Shown piece by piece: positions 56,962-64,000 of a stretch of DNA of 64,000 bases. The notes beneath the pieces were generated by a model. The model saw only the letters and a program-made list of their open reading frames with translations. It was not told where the DNA came from and searched no databases. Within the stretch, counting starts at the first letter, position 1; each line of letters begins with the position of its first letter. The position numbers and the translations under genes are program-made. Origin of the DNA: Azospirillum thermophilum (GTDB lineage: Bacteria > Pseudomonadota > Alphaproteobacteria > Azospirillales > Azospirillaceae); contig NZ_CP029352.1 in the NCBI RefSeq assembly GCF_003130795.1, positions 722,001 through 786,000 on the forward strand. The letters are read 5' to 3'.

Positions 56962-57209
56962 CCAGGCCATCACCCAAGTTCCTCCATGGCGCAGTTGGCC
57001 ATGCACGCGCTTGAGTTCGACGGTCTGGTCCTTGCCCGTAAATGCTGGCCCGCCGGCAACAGGCACTGAGGCTGGATGCGTCGGCCAGCCCGCGTCGGTA
57101 CGGCTGAACTGACTACAGAGTTTCTGGGACCGGCCCAGCCGGCTAAGCCGACTAGAAACAGCACCCAAGTTTCTGTTAGAAATCCTGTTACAATTTTCGT
57201 TCATTACGG
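56962..57209. other. Right end of island, no gene seen
   Basis: About 250 bp of intermediate composition between the IS256 fragment and the right att site. The 57180-57240 part is AT-rich. No open frame with support. Confidence 0.4.
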
Positions 57210-58031
57210 CTAATCGATTGATTTATATAGGAAATTCCTCATCCGAACCGAATCCGGCCGGGCCCACCAACCGCTTCCAGAGGATTTCGGCAGGTCGTCG
57301 GAGTCCTCCTCGGCGTCGCGGCACGCAAGCGGCACGCAGATGCCGGCCTCGGTATTTCGGTACAGTGGATGGGTGGCCTTCAACTCCTTCCGGATGACGC
57401 TCACAGTACCACCCGACACACCCGTCCGTCGGACCACCTCCGCGTGCGGCACGCCGGACAGGATCAGCTCCCGAACCTCTTGGCGTTTGACCTCGCCGAT
57501 GCCGTGCCGGCGCGCCCGGCCAGTGAAGCTGATCTCGATCTCAGAACCGAGCGCTGCCTGTGGGCGGTCAATCTGGGCGCGCTTCAGGTGCTTGCGCATC
57601 TCTCCCATGACTTCCTCAATGGCCTCCAGAGCATCGGCCAAAAAGCCGGGCTCGTAGGGTGCATAGATCGATGTGGTAGCGGCCGAACCGTCCGGCAGGT
57701 GGCCCAGGAACAGGCTGATCTGCTCGGTGGGAACGCGCCGCTTGCGCATCTCGCGAGCCATTCCGTGCCGGATCGAGTACGGGGTGACGCGCTCGTCCAA
57801 CCCCGCAGCCTCGCGAGTGATCCGCCACATGTGCAGAATGGAGCGGATCGGCTGGTTCCGGTAGCTGATGTACCGGCCACTTTTCCCCACCGGCTAACTG
57901 AGCCATGGGCGCAGCGTCGGTGAGACCGGCACCACCGGCCGGAACTTCTTGTTCTGGACGCGGCCGGGTGGATTGAGGTCGAGAAGCCCGTGCTCCGAGT
58001 CGTACTGCGCTGGTTCAATGTCCAGAACGGC
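57210..58031 (-). pseudogene. Tyrosine integrase, C-terminal part, of a second element
   Basis: Reading starts at LARPAAVLDIEPAQYDSEHGLLDLNPPGRVQNKKFRPVVPVSPTLRPWL, has an in-frame TAG at 57894-57896, and continues GRYISYRNQPIRSILHMWRITREAAG. The catalytic box SIRHGMAREMRKR, the His in LFLGHLPDGS and Tyr in TSIYAPYEP are present. A ~100-residue tail contains a possible second HTH (VSGGTVSVIRKELK). The last ~20 codons cross the att repeat (WWARPDS is its antisense translation), typical of integrases that read toward their tRNA att site. The N-terminus is separated by an IS insertion. Confidence 0.85.
57249..57271 (+). repeat. Right attachment site (tRNA-Ile 3'-end copy)
   Basis: Exact 23-bp copy of 21346-21368, same orientation, without the rest of the tRNA. 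It marks the right border of the island and the left border of whatever was integrated before it. Confidence 0.88.
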
Positions 58032-58048
58032 CGCCGGGCGGGCCAATG
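58032..58048 (+). repeat. 17-bp direct repeat flanking IS insertion (left)
   Basis: CGCCGGGCGGGCCAATG, repeated exactly at 59459-59475. Both copies encode the LARPA motif of the split integrase on the minus strand. 17 bp is long for an IS target duplication. Confidence 0.75.
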
Positions 58049-58114
58049 GGGCGCGGTACGGTTCGATGAGACACCCGGCTGCGGTAGATTGAACCGCAAC
58101 CGGAGGTCATTGAG

Positions 58115-58510
58115 ATGGACAAGGAACAGGGGGGTAAGCCCGAGGGGGCGCCGGAGCGCGCCCACCACGCTGGCTCAGGCGCCCCCTCGGGCGCGGACGC
58201 CAGCACGCCCCAACGCTTCTCCGCGGCGCGCAAGGTGGCGGCGGTCACGCGCCTGCTGCGCGGCGAACCGCTGGAGGTGGTCGCCCGCGAGCTGAACGTC
58301 ACGGTGGCGCGCCTGTCGGAGTGGCGCGAGCGCGCCCTGGCGGCGGCCGCGTCCGCCATGAAGGAACGCGAACGCGACGAGCGCGATGAGGAGATCGCGC
58401 GCCTGAAGGCCAAGGTCGGCGAGATCACGATGGCCAACGAGCTGCTGGAGGAAAAGATCGCCGCCCTGGAGGGCAAACGCCCTTTGGCCCGACGGAGGCC
58501 GAGGCGATGA
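58115..58510 (+). CDS. IS3-like OrfA transposase subunit
   Basis: 131 aa. FSAARKVAAVTRLLRGEPLEVVARELNVTVARLSEWRERAL is the HTH; ERDERDEEIARLKAKVGEITMANELLEEKIAAL the coiled coil. The N-terminal ~35 residues are Gly/Ala/Glu-rich. Overlaps orfB by four bases (ATGA). Confidence 0.88.
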   Translation: MDKEQGGKPEGAPERAHHAGSGAPSGADASTPQRFSAARKVAAVTRLLRGEPLEVVARELNVTVARLSEWRERALAAAASAMKERERDERDEEIARLKAKVGEITMANELLEEKIAALEGKRPLARRRPRR

Positions 58511-59418
58511 GCCGGACCACCTCGCCCTCCACCGGTCGCCCCTACGGTCTGGCCCGGGTTGCTCGGACGTGGCGGGTATCCCGCGCCACTGTGTATCGCC
58601 ACCGGGCGGTCGGCCCGGCACCGATGCCCGGGCGCCGAGGTCCGCTCGGCCCCTGCTCGGATGCCGAGTTGGTCGAGCACATCCGCCAGCAGATCCTCGT
58701 CTCGCGCTTCCATGGCGAGGGATATCGCAAGATCTGGGCGCGTCTGCGCTTTGCGGGGATCCGCACCTCGGCCCGCCGGGTAAGGCGGCTGATGGGCGCA
58801 CACGGGCTGCTGGCGCCGCATCGGGTCGGGCGGCGGCGCGCACGGGCGCACGACGGCACCATCGTCACCGAGACGGTGAACACGATGTGGGGCACCGACA
58901 TGAGCGAGACGATCACCGTGGCCGAGGGCGTGGCGCGCGTCTTCATCGCGGTCGATCACGCCAACTCCGAGGTAGTCGGCATTCACGCCTCGAAAAGCGG
59001 CAACCGCTTCGAGGCCCTGGAGCCGGTCCGCCAAGGCGTGCTGCGCCACTTCGGCGCCATCGGCCCGGGCGTCGCGACCGGGCTGAAGCTGCGCCACGAT
59101 CACGGCTCGAACCACATGTCCGGCGACTTCCAAGCCGAGATCACATGCCTGGGCATCACCAGTTCACCGTCCTTTGTGCGCGAGCCGGAGGGCAACGGCG
59201 TGGCCGAGCGCTTCATCCGGACGCTCAAGGAGAACTTCCTCTGGGTCCACACCTTCGACACCATCGAGGAGCTGCGCCGCGCTCTGGTCGAGTTCGCCCG
59301 CCACTACAACGAAACCTGGCTCGTCGCCCGGCATGGACACCGCACTCCGGCCCAGGTGCGCGCCGACCAACTTCGGGTTGATCAGCCGTCGTGCGCCGAG
59401 CTACCCTTGGCCGCCTGA
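58507..59418 (+). CDS. IS3-like OrfB transposase (rve integrase core)
   Basis: 303 aa. HTH_21-like region (FHGEGYRKIWARLRFAGIRTSARRVRRLMGAHGLL), then the DDE core: MWGTDMSETI, a second Asp in LRHDHGSNHMSGDFQAE and Glu in REPEGNGVAERFIRTLKENF. Appears intact, so the element may be active. Confidence 0.92.
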   Translation: MSRTTSPSTGRPYGLARVARTWRVSRATVYRHRAVGPAPMPGRRGPLGPCSDAELVEHIRQQILVSRFHGEGYRKIWARLRFAGIRTSARRVRRLMGAHGLLAPHRVGRRRARAHDGTIVTETVNTMWGTDMSETITVAEGVARVFIAVDHANSEVVGIHASKSGNRFEALEPVRQGVLRHFGAIGPGVATGLKLRHDHGSNHMSGDFQAEITCLGITSSPSFVREPEGNGVAERFIRTLKENFLWVHTFDTIEELRRALVEFARHYNETWLVARHGHRTPAQVRADQLRVDQPSCAELPLAA

Positions 59419-59455
59419 AGAAGCCCAGCCGGGTGTCTCAAATCCGGGCCGCGGT

Positions 59456-59640
59456 ACACGCCGGGCGGGCCAATGTGTTGGAGGCGATCAGCAGGAACAG
59501 CAGCATGTGGCGCGATTGCGCCGCATCGATAAGGCGCGCCAGCTCCTCGGGCGTGATCGGGCGGCCTTTCGGCTGGCGCGCCCGCTTTGCTTCGGCGGTG
59601 ACGGTCCCGAAGATGTGCGGGACTTCGGCCAACTCCTGCC
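59456..59640 (-). pseudogene. Integrase fragment upstream of the split site
   Basis: Minus-strand reading ELAEVPHIFGTVTAEAKRARQPKGRPITPEELARLIDAAQSRHMLLFLLIASNTLARPA, matching the segment just before the catalytic domain of the integrase whose C-terminus lies at 57210-58031. Its own N-terminus is removed by IS3 copy 2. Confidence 0.8.
59459..59475 (+). repeat. 17-bp direct repeat flanking IS insertion (right)
   Basis: Same sequence as 58032-58048; see there. Confidence 0.75.
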
Positions 59641-59670
59641 TGATCTTGCCCCGGTTGGGTGGACACAGGT

Positions 59671-60531
59671 TCACGCAGATCTTAGCTCGGCCTGTTCGGG
59701 GGTGATGTATCCGATGGCCGAGTGGGCGCGTTGGCGATTGTAGTAGGTTTCGATGTAGGCGAACACCTCCCGGCGCGCCTGGTCGCGGGTTTCGAACCGA
59801 GTACGATGGACCAACTCGACCTTGAGAGTGTGGAAGAAGCTCTCCATGGGAGCATTATCGTAGCAGCAGCCCTTGCGCGACATGGATTGCCGCATCCCGG
59901 CCGCCTGCAACAGGTCCCGGTAATCCCGGGAGGCATACTGACTGCCGCGATCGGAATGCTGGATGAGGCCCACGGCTGGCCGTTGACGCTGGATGGCCAT
60001 GACCAGGGCGGAGGTGGCGAGTTCGGCGCGCATATGGTCGCGCATCGCCCATCCAACGATCTTCCGGGTCGCCAAGTCGAGGAGAGCCGCCAGATACAGC
60101 CAGCCTTCAGCGGTGGGCAGGTAGGTGATGTCGGCAAGCCAGACCCGGTTGGGCTCGGCTACCTGGAAGGCCTGGCCCAGCAGATCGGGAGCGACTGGCA
60201 GGCCATGGCGGCTGTCGGTCGTGACGGGCCGGAACCGGCGTGCGGCGGCACCCCGGATGCCGTGCCGGCGCATCAGACGCGCCACCCGGCCCCGGCTGGC
60301 GGCGACGCCCTCCGCGCGGAGGGCTGCATGCACGCGCGGGCTGCCATAGCGGCCATGGTGGTGACCATGAACGCGTCGGACCTCGACCAGAAGCTGTCGG
60401 TTGGCGGCGGCCCGCTGGCTTTCCGGCCGCCCACGCCACGCGTAGTAACCGCTGGCGGACACCTCGAGCACCGAGCACATAAGCCGGGTCGGGAACTCGT
60501 CCCGGTGGTCCTCAATGAAGCGGAACCTCAT
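59671..60531 (-). CDS. IS3-family transposase OrfB, copy 2
   Basis: 286 aa, same DDE residues as copy 1 (WLADITYLP, HSDRGSQYAS, DNAPMESFF). The C-terminus GYITPEQAELRSA is what IS3 OrfB usually ends in, so this is the intact version. Confidence 0.94.
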   Translation of the reverse strand: MRFRFIEDHRDEFPTRLMCSVLEVSASGYYAWRGRPESQRAAANRQLLVEVRRVHGHHHGRYGSPRVHAALRAEGVAASRGRVARLMRRHGIRGAAARRFRPVTTDSRHGLPVAPDLLGQAFQVAEPNRVWLADITYLPTAEGWLYLAALLDLATRKIVGWAMRDHMRAELATSALVMAIQRQRPAVGLIQHSDRGSQYASRDYRDLLQAAGMRQSMSRKGCCYDNAPMESFFHTLKVELVHRTRFETRDQARREVFAYIETYYNRQRAHSAIGYITPEQAELRSA

Positions 60532-60851
60532 CTCAGTGTTTCCGAGAAGATGCTGATGGCCTTTTTTAAAATGTCGCGTTCCTGCCGGACGCGCTCCAGC
60601 TCGCGTCGCAGCCTCGCGATCTCCGCCGTCTGCTCATCCGGCTTGGCCGGCATGGCCGTGTCGGATACGGCAGGGGAACCAGACCGTGGGCGCGGCGGGT
60701 GGCCTTGGGCTACCCGCCGCCAGTTCCGCAGCACCGAGGCCTGCAGGCCCAACTCCCGCGCCACATGCTCCAGGGGCCGACCGCTCGCTTCCAGCAGGGC
60801 AACAGCCTCACGCTTGAACTCGTCCGTGAAGGATCGCCTCGTCTTCGTCAT
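60528..60851 (-). CDS. IS3-family OrfA, copy 2
   Basis: 107 aa, identical in translation to copy 1 OrfA. HTH plus coiled coil, with slippery AAAAAAG on the minus strand of 60561-60567 for OrfAB fusion. Confidence 0.94.
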   Translation of the reverse strand: MTKTRRSFTDEFKREAVALLEASGRPLEHVARELGLQASVLRNWRRVAQGHPPRPRSGSPAVSDTAMPAKPDEQTAEIARLRRELERVRQERDILKKAISIFSETLR

Positions 60852-60939
60852 CAGACACCTTCCCGCTCCACTCGGAGCTTAGCTGAGATGTCCACCGAAC
60901 CGAGGCAAGATCAATCGGACGGTGTCCGTCGTCGGATGC

Positions 60940-62265
60940 TCAGTGCGTCTCCGCAGTCCGGCGGCTGGCGATGCGTGCGGCAAGGGCCGTGACAGCGGCG
61001 ACGCTGATCACGGAGGTGGCGATCACGTAGAAGCTCGGCGCCATCTTGTTCCCTGAACTCGCGATCATCGCCGTCACGATCAGCGGCGCGAAGCCGCCGA
61101 ACAGCGTCACCGAGATGTTGTAGCTGAGCGCCAGGCCGGTTCCCCGCGTGCTGGTCGGGAAGATTTCCGACAGCAGTGCCGGCGCCGGGCCGAGCGACGC
61201 GGCGATCAGCAGGCCGACGATGGCCTGCACGGCCAGCAGCGTGCCAACCGCGGGCCAGTGGTTGAGGGCCAGGAAAAGCGGATAGGAGGTGAGGCCGGCC
61301 GTCGCCAGCGCCAGCGACAGCACGCGGAAGCGGCCGAACCGGTCGGACAGGCTGCCGAACACCGGCGCCGCCACCATCAGCGTCAGGCCGGTGATCATCG
61401 CCCCGACGAACGACGACGTTTGCGGGATGTGCAGTTGCGTCGTGGAATAGGTCGGCATGTAGAGCTTATGGACGTAGTTGAAGCCGGTAATCCCGGCGAC
61501 GACGCAGATGCCCAGCAGCAGGCACAGCCCATCCCGCGTCACCACCACGCGCAGCGGCGACTTCTCCGGCTTCCTGGCAGCAATCTTCAGGAACTCCGGG
61601 GTCTCGTCGATCTGGTTGCGGATATACATGCCGACCGGTCCCACCAGAAGCCCGAACCCGAAGGCCACGCGCCATCCCCAGTCCGCCAGTTGGGCCTCGG
61701 TGAGAAGCGCGCTCAGCAGCGCGCTGATGCCGGCCGCCACCACCGTGGCCAAGCCCTGGGTCGAGGACTGCCAGCTCGCGAAGAAGCCGCGGCGGCCGGC
61801 AGTCGAATGCTCTACCATGAAGGCGGTCGCGGCGCCGAACTCGCCGCCGGTGGAGAAACCCTGCAGCAGACGGGCGATGACCACCAGCAGCGGGGAGAGG
61901 ATGCCGATCTGCGCGTAGGTCGGGGCAAACACGATGATGGCGGTGCCCACCATCATGATCATGATCGACAGCGTCAGCGATGCCTTGCGTCCCGCGCGGT
62001 CGGTGTAGGCGCCAAGCACGATGGCGCCCAGCGGCCGGGCGAGATAGGAGATGCCGAAGGTCCCGACGCTCAGCAGCAGCGACGTGGTGTCGTCGGTCGC
62101 CGGAAAGAACAGCTTGCTGATCACGACGGAAAAATAGCCGTAGATCAGCAGGTCGTAGAATTCGAGCGTGTTGCCGATGCTCGCGGCGAACACCTCTTTC
62201 CATGGCCCCCGTTTCGGCTTTACCGACGTCTCGCTCCAGGCGATCGACTGGTTTTCGACAGACAT
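60940..62265 (-). CDS. MHS-family (metabolite:H+ symporter) MFS transporter
   Basis: 441 aa, AAGGGG before the ATG. It has about 12 hydrophobic segments. The start VFAASIGNTLEFYDLLIYGYFSVVISKLFFP is the MHS signature (citrate, proline/betaine and shikimate symporters), and GRLLQGFSTGGEFGAATAFMVEHS type motif (here ARLLQGFSTGGEFGAATAFMVEHS) is at segment 4. GAYTDRAGRKASL is motif A. It imports a small carboxylate or amino-acid-like compound with protons. The amidohydrolase gene lies upstream on the same strand (119-bp gap), so it probably imports that enzyme's substrate or product. Confidence 0.9.
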   Translation of the reverse strand: MSVENQSIAWSETSVKPKRGPWKEVFAASIGNTLEFYDLLIYGYFSVVISKLFFPATDDTTSLLLSVGTFGISYLARPLGAIVLGAYTDRAGRKASLTLSIMIMMVGTAIIVFAPTYAQIGILSPLLVVIARLLQGFSTGGEFGAATAFMVEHSTAGRRGFFASWQSSTQGLATVVAAGISALLSALLTEAQLADWGWRVAFGFGLLVGPVGMYIRNQIDETPEFLKIAARKPEKSPLRVVVTRDGLCLLLGICVVAGITGFNYVHKLYMPTYSTTQLHIPQTSSFVGAMITGLTLMVAAPVFGSLSDRFGRFRVLSLALATAGLTSYPLFLALNHWPAVGTLLAVQAIVGLLIAASLGPAPALLSEIFPTSTRGTGLALSYNISVTLFGGFAPLIVTAMIASSGNKMAPSFYVIATSVISVAAVTALAARIASRRTAETH

Positions 62266-62384
62266 GAGAATGCCCCTTGTTCGTGTTCCATTGCGATAGC
62301 CGCCTTCTTTTCCGAGGCGTTCTTTTCTGGTGGCGATGCTCTGCCGTGCGGCCCGGGGCCGCCGGCGATGTCGAAGACTGAAGG

Positions 62385-63749
62385 TCAGAGATGTCCCGCT
62401 TCGGGAAGCGGGGTCAGCAGGAGGCGGGCGATCCGTTCCAGCAGTTCGGTCCCGATCGACAGGGACTCCTCGTCGAAGTCGAAGCGGGGATTGTGATGAA
62501 CCGCGCCGAGCTTGGAGCCGATGCCGAAATAGACGGCCTGGCCGCCGCGGTCCTGCACCCGCCGCATCATTTCGGCCGCGTCGTCGCTGCCCTTGAAGGA
62601 TACGTCGTCGCGGACCGTGTGCACCCGCGACATGCTCTGCGCCGCGGCACCGACAAGCTGCGCGAGGGAGCGGTCGCTGCTTGCCGAGCAGGCCTCTCCC
62701 GCCAAGTCCACCTGGAAGGAGACGCCGTGCATCGCCGCCGCCCCCTCGATCACGCGATGTGCGGCTTCCTTGAGGAACTGCAGTGCCTCGGTGCTTTCCG
62801 AGCGGAGCTCCAGCGCCAGACGCGCGGTGCTGGGAATGGTGTTGCGCGACTCTCCGCCGGACAGCATCCCGACATTGACGCGCGTATCGCCGCCGCCGTG
62901 GCGCGGAATGGCCATCAGGTTCTGTGCGGCGACGCAGGCGGCCAGCAGCGCGTTGCGGCCCTCCTGCGGCGAGACGGCGGCATGGGCCCCGGTCCCGGCA
63001 AACGCCACGTCCAGCTTCACGCTGCCCAGGATATCCCTGTACCCGCTGATGATCTCGCCCACTTGACGGGCCTGGACGCCGAGATGGCAGCCGATGAAGC
63101 GGTCCACGTCATCCAGGACGCCGGCGGCCACCATCGCCCGTGCTCCCCGCAGCCCTTCTTCGGCGGGCTGGAAGATCAGCCGGACTTCGCCGGCGATACG
63201 GTCCCGCCATTGGGTGAGCGAGCGGGCGAGGGCCAATCCCATCGCCGCATGGCCGTCATGGCCGCAGTTGTGATGGGTGTTGGCACAGGTCGAGGCGTAG
63301 CCGTCCCGAGCGGGCAGGTGCTCCTCGCTCCGCGATTCCCCTCCATGATTGGCGTCGAGGTCGAAGCGGAAGGCGATGGTCGGACCGGGGGCGGTGCCTT
63401 TCAGACAACCGACAACGCCGGTGAAGCCGTTGCGCAGCGCTCCGGCCGTCTCCGGATCGGCCCCGAGTTCAAGGGCCCGCTCGTAGAAGAAGTCGAGCTC
63501 CTGCTGCGGCGGCAGTCCCAGGCGGGCGTCGGCGCGCACCACGTCGGCACCCCAGCGGACCTCCCAGCCCAGGCCCCGGAGCGCCGCCACGACCTTGCTG
63601 GCCGTGAACACTTCGCACCAGCCCGGCTCCGCGACGCGGTGCAATTCGCGCCGGTCGGCGATCAGCTGCATGTCGAGGCGGGGCGTCGATAGGGGACTCT
63701 CGATCATCGAATCGTTGTGCCTTACGGAGGAAGCGTCGATTACGGACAT
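62385..63749 (-). CDS. M20-family amidohydrolase (AbgA / IAA-amino acid hydrolase type)
   Basis: About 454 aa from ATG 63749; starts at 63806 or 63707 are also possible because ribosome sites are weak. The metal-binding motifs are NCGHDGHAAMG, IFQPAEEGLRGARAM and the late His in VHHNPRFDFDEE. GESRNTIP and VSFKGSDDAAEMMRRVQ fit the lid domain. The enzyme removes an amino acid or aminobenzoyl group from an amide conjugate; AbgA (p-aminobenzoyl-glutamate hydrolase) is the nearest type by length and the R-x-E-L-H-x-x-AEPG-W start. The symporter follows. Confidence 0.87.
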   Translation of the reverse strand: MSVIDASSVRHNDSMIESPLSTPRLDMQLIADRRELHRVAEPGWCEVFTASKVVAALRGLGWEVRWGADVVRADARLGLPPQQELDFFYERALELGADPETAGALRNGFTGVVGCLKGTAPGPTIAFRFDLDANHGGESRSEEHLPARDGYASTCANTHHNCGHDGHAAMGLALARSLTQWRDRIAGEVRLIFQPAEEGLRGARAMVAAGVLDDVDRFIGCHLGVQARQVGEIISGYRDILGSVKLDVAFAGTGAHAAVSPQEGRNALLAACVAAQNLMAIPRHGGGDTRVNVGMLSGGESRNTIPSTARLALELRSESTEALQFLKEAAHRVIEGAAAMHGVSFQVDLAGEACSASSDRSLAQLVGAAAQSMSRVHTVRDDVSFKGSDDAAEMMRRVQDRGGQAVYFGIGSKLGAVHHNPRFDFDEESLSIGTELLERIARLLLTPLPEAGHL

Positions 63750-63806
63750 ATTAGGGACAGTACCTCTGACCTGAGTCAAGCGGGATTGAGGACCTATTAC
63801 GGACAT
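63722..63806. promoter_or_regulatory. Three TTACGGA boxes in the divergent promoter region
   Basis: TTACGGA at about 63722; the longer ATTACGGACAT at 63739-63749 and again at 63796-63806. They lie between the amidohydrolase and the divergent gene and overlap the possible amidohydrolase starts, where each gives ATGTCCGTAAT on the minus strand. Candidate operator. Confidence 0.45.
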
Positions 63807-63853
63807 GGCTTATTGGCTACATGCGTGAAGCGGGCCAGCGGGGAAGGGTGCAG

Positions 63854-64000
63854 ATGATCGGGGTGGTAGGCCCGGACGATACGGTCGAACTGATCAAGCG
63901 CGTGGCCCGGGAAAGCGGCCTTGGGCAGGTGCTGGTCACGGCGACCTACGCGGTGCCGGAAGACACCCCGCGGCTGGTCGGTGCCCTTCTTCGCGTCTGC
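63854..64000 (+). CDS. Unidentified divergent gene, 3' end outside window
   Basis: ATG 63854 follows GGGAAGGG at good distance; an in-frame ATG at 63821 is less well placed. The 49 visible residues (MIGVVGPDDTVELIKRVARESGLGQVLVTATYAVPEDTPRL...) form an alpha/beta start. In its position, divergent from a transport/hydrolase unit, a regulator is likely, but the family cannot be named from this much. Confidence 0.6.
   Translation, partial: MIGVVGPDDTVELIKRVARESGLGQVLVTATYAVPEDTPRLVGALLRVC

Larger units (their letters stand above)
21346..57271. mobile_element. Genomic island of ~35.9 kb integrated at tRNA-Ile(CAT)
   Basis: Bounded by 23-bp direct repeats and opened by a tyrosine integrase. It contains a primase/helicase-like giant, an excisionase-like HTH gene, two more tyrosine recombinases, a complete type I-E CRISPR-Cas locus with two arrays, several IS elements and an RTX giant. 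The gene content contrasts with the housekeeping chromosome to the left. The sequence directly right of the right repeat is again integrase debris, so the site seems to have been used more than once. Confidence 0.82.
58067..59440 (+). mobile_element. IS3-family-like element with intact orfA and orfB
   Basis: 1374 bp with perfect 14-bp ends TGAGACACCCGGCT / AGCCGGGTGTCTCA. Two overlapping genes, both intact. It splits the second integrase. 18 bp of unexplained sequence lie on each side between the IS end and the 17-bp repeat. Confidence 0.85.
59641..60913 (-). mobile_element. IS3-family element, copy 2
   Basis: 1273 bp, same orientation and near-identical to copy 1; one extra G near 59701 and a T/C difference near 60370. 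The flanks (GCC left, ATC right) are not duplicated, so copy 2 sits at a deletion or recombination joint between integrase debris and the symporter gene. Confidence 0.93.

Noticed and set aside
57249..57271. Second tRNA gene
   Set aside because: Only the 3' 21 tRNA bases plus 2 flanking bases are present; no anticodon arm. It is an att copy, not a gene.

Overview
The window is high-GC DNA from an alphaproteobacterium, most likely Azospirillum or a close relative in the Rhodospirillales. The grounds are the yqeY-dnaG-rpoD order, an omega subunit with an acidic tail, many glycine-zipper lipoproteins, and IS66/IS3/IS256 elements of rhizobial and azospirillar type. The genus is an inference, not something read directly.

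Region 1 (1-21290) is ordinary chromosome. It carries a LysR regulator (cut by the window edge), a NarL-type response regulator, manganese catalase, rpoZ, three small unknown genes, a PAS-PAS-GGDEF-EAL protein, a K+/H+ antiporter, two glycine-zipper lipoproteins, a patatin phospholipase, cutA, an MFS transporter, a SPOR-domain lipoprotein, an HNH protein, carA, yqeY, dnaG and rpoD. carA is broken by three single-base indels in C/G runs, which look more like consensus errors than mutations.

Region 2 (21291-57271) is an integrated island of about 36 kb. It sits in the 3' end of tRNA-Ile(CAT), and a 23-bp copy of that tRNA end (21346-21368) recurs at 57249-57271. Inside, in order, are a tyrosine integrase, a very large TOPRIM primase/helicase-like protein, an excisionase-like HTH protein, and a pair of overlapping tyrosine recombinase genes. 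A complete type I-E CRISPR-Cas locus follows, all on the + strand: array 1, cas3, cas8e-cse2-cas7e-cas5e-cas6e-cas1-cas2, array 2. The two arrays share a leader core but use different repeats. Between cas3 and cas8e there is a pseudo-repeat / short pseudo-spacer / pseudo-repeat module resembling a crRNA-like regulatory or antitoxin RNA (CreA/CreR type). The rest of the island is a graveyard of mobile elements: two IS66 copies, both carrying the same 22-nt insertion at the catalytic-Asp codon; a truncated serine recombinase; an IS3 copy; a giant RTX protein; and an IS6-bounded segment in which the middle of the transposase has been replaced by ribosomal DNA (complete rplW plus the start of rplB).

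Region 3 (57272-60913) holds remains of a second element at the same attachment site: a C-terminal integrase fragment reading across the att sequence, an intact IS3-family element, an N-terminal integrase fragment, and a second IS3 copy nearly identical to the first.

Region 4 (60940-64000) returns to metabolic genes: an MHS-type symporter and an M20 amidohydrolase in one minus-strand unit, diverging from a gene cut by the window end.

Several single-base length differences in G/C runs (carA, three CRISPR repeats, IS3 copy 1, the RTX gene, an IS66 tnpC) suggest homopolymer errors in the assembly. Frame breaks should be read with that in mind.
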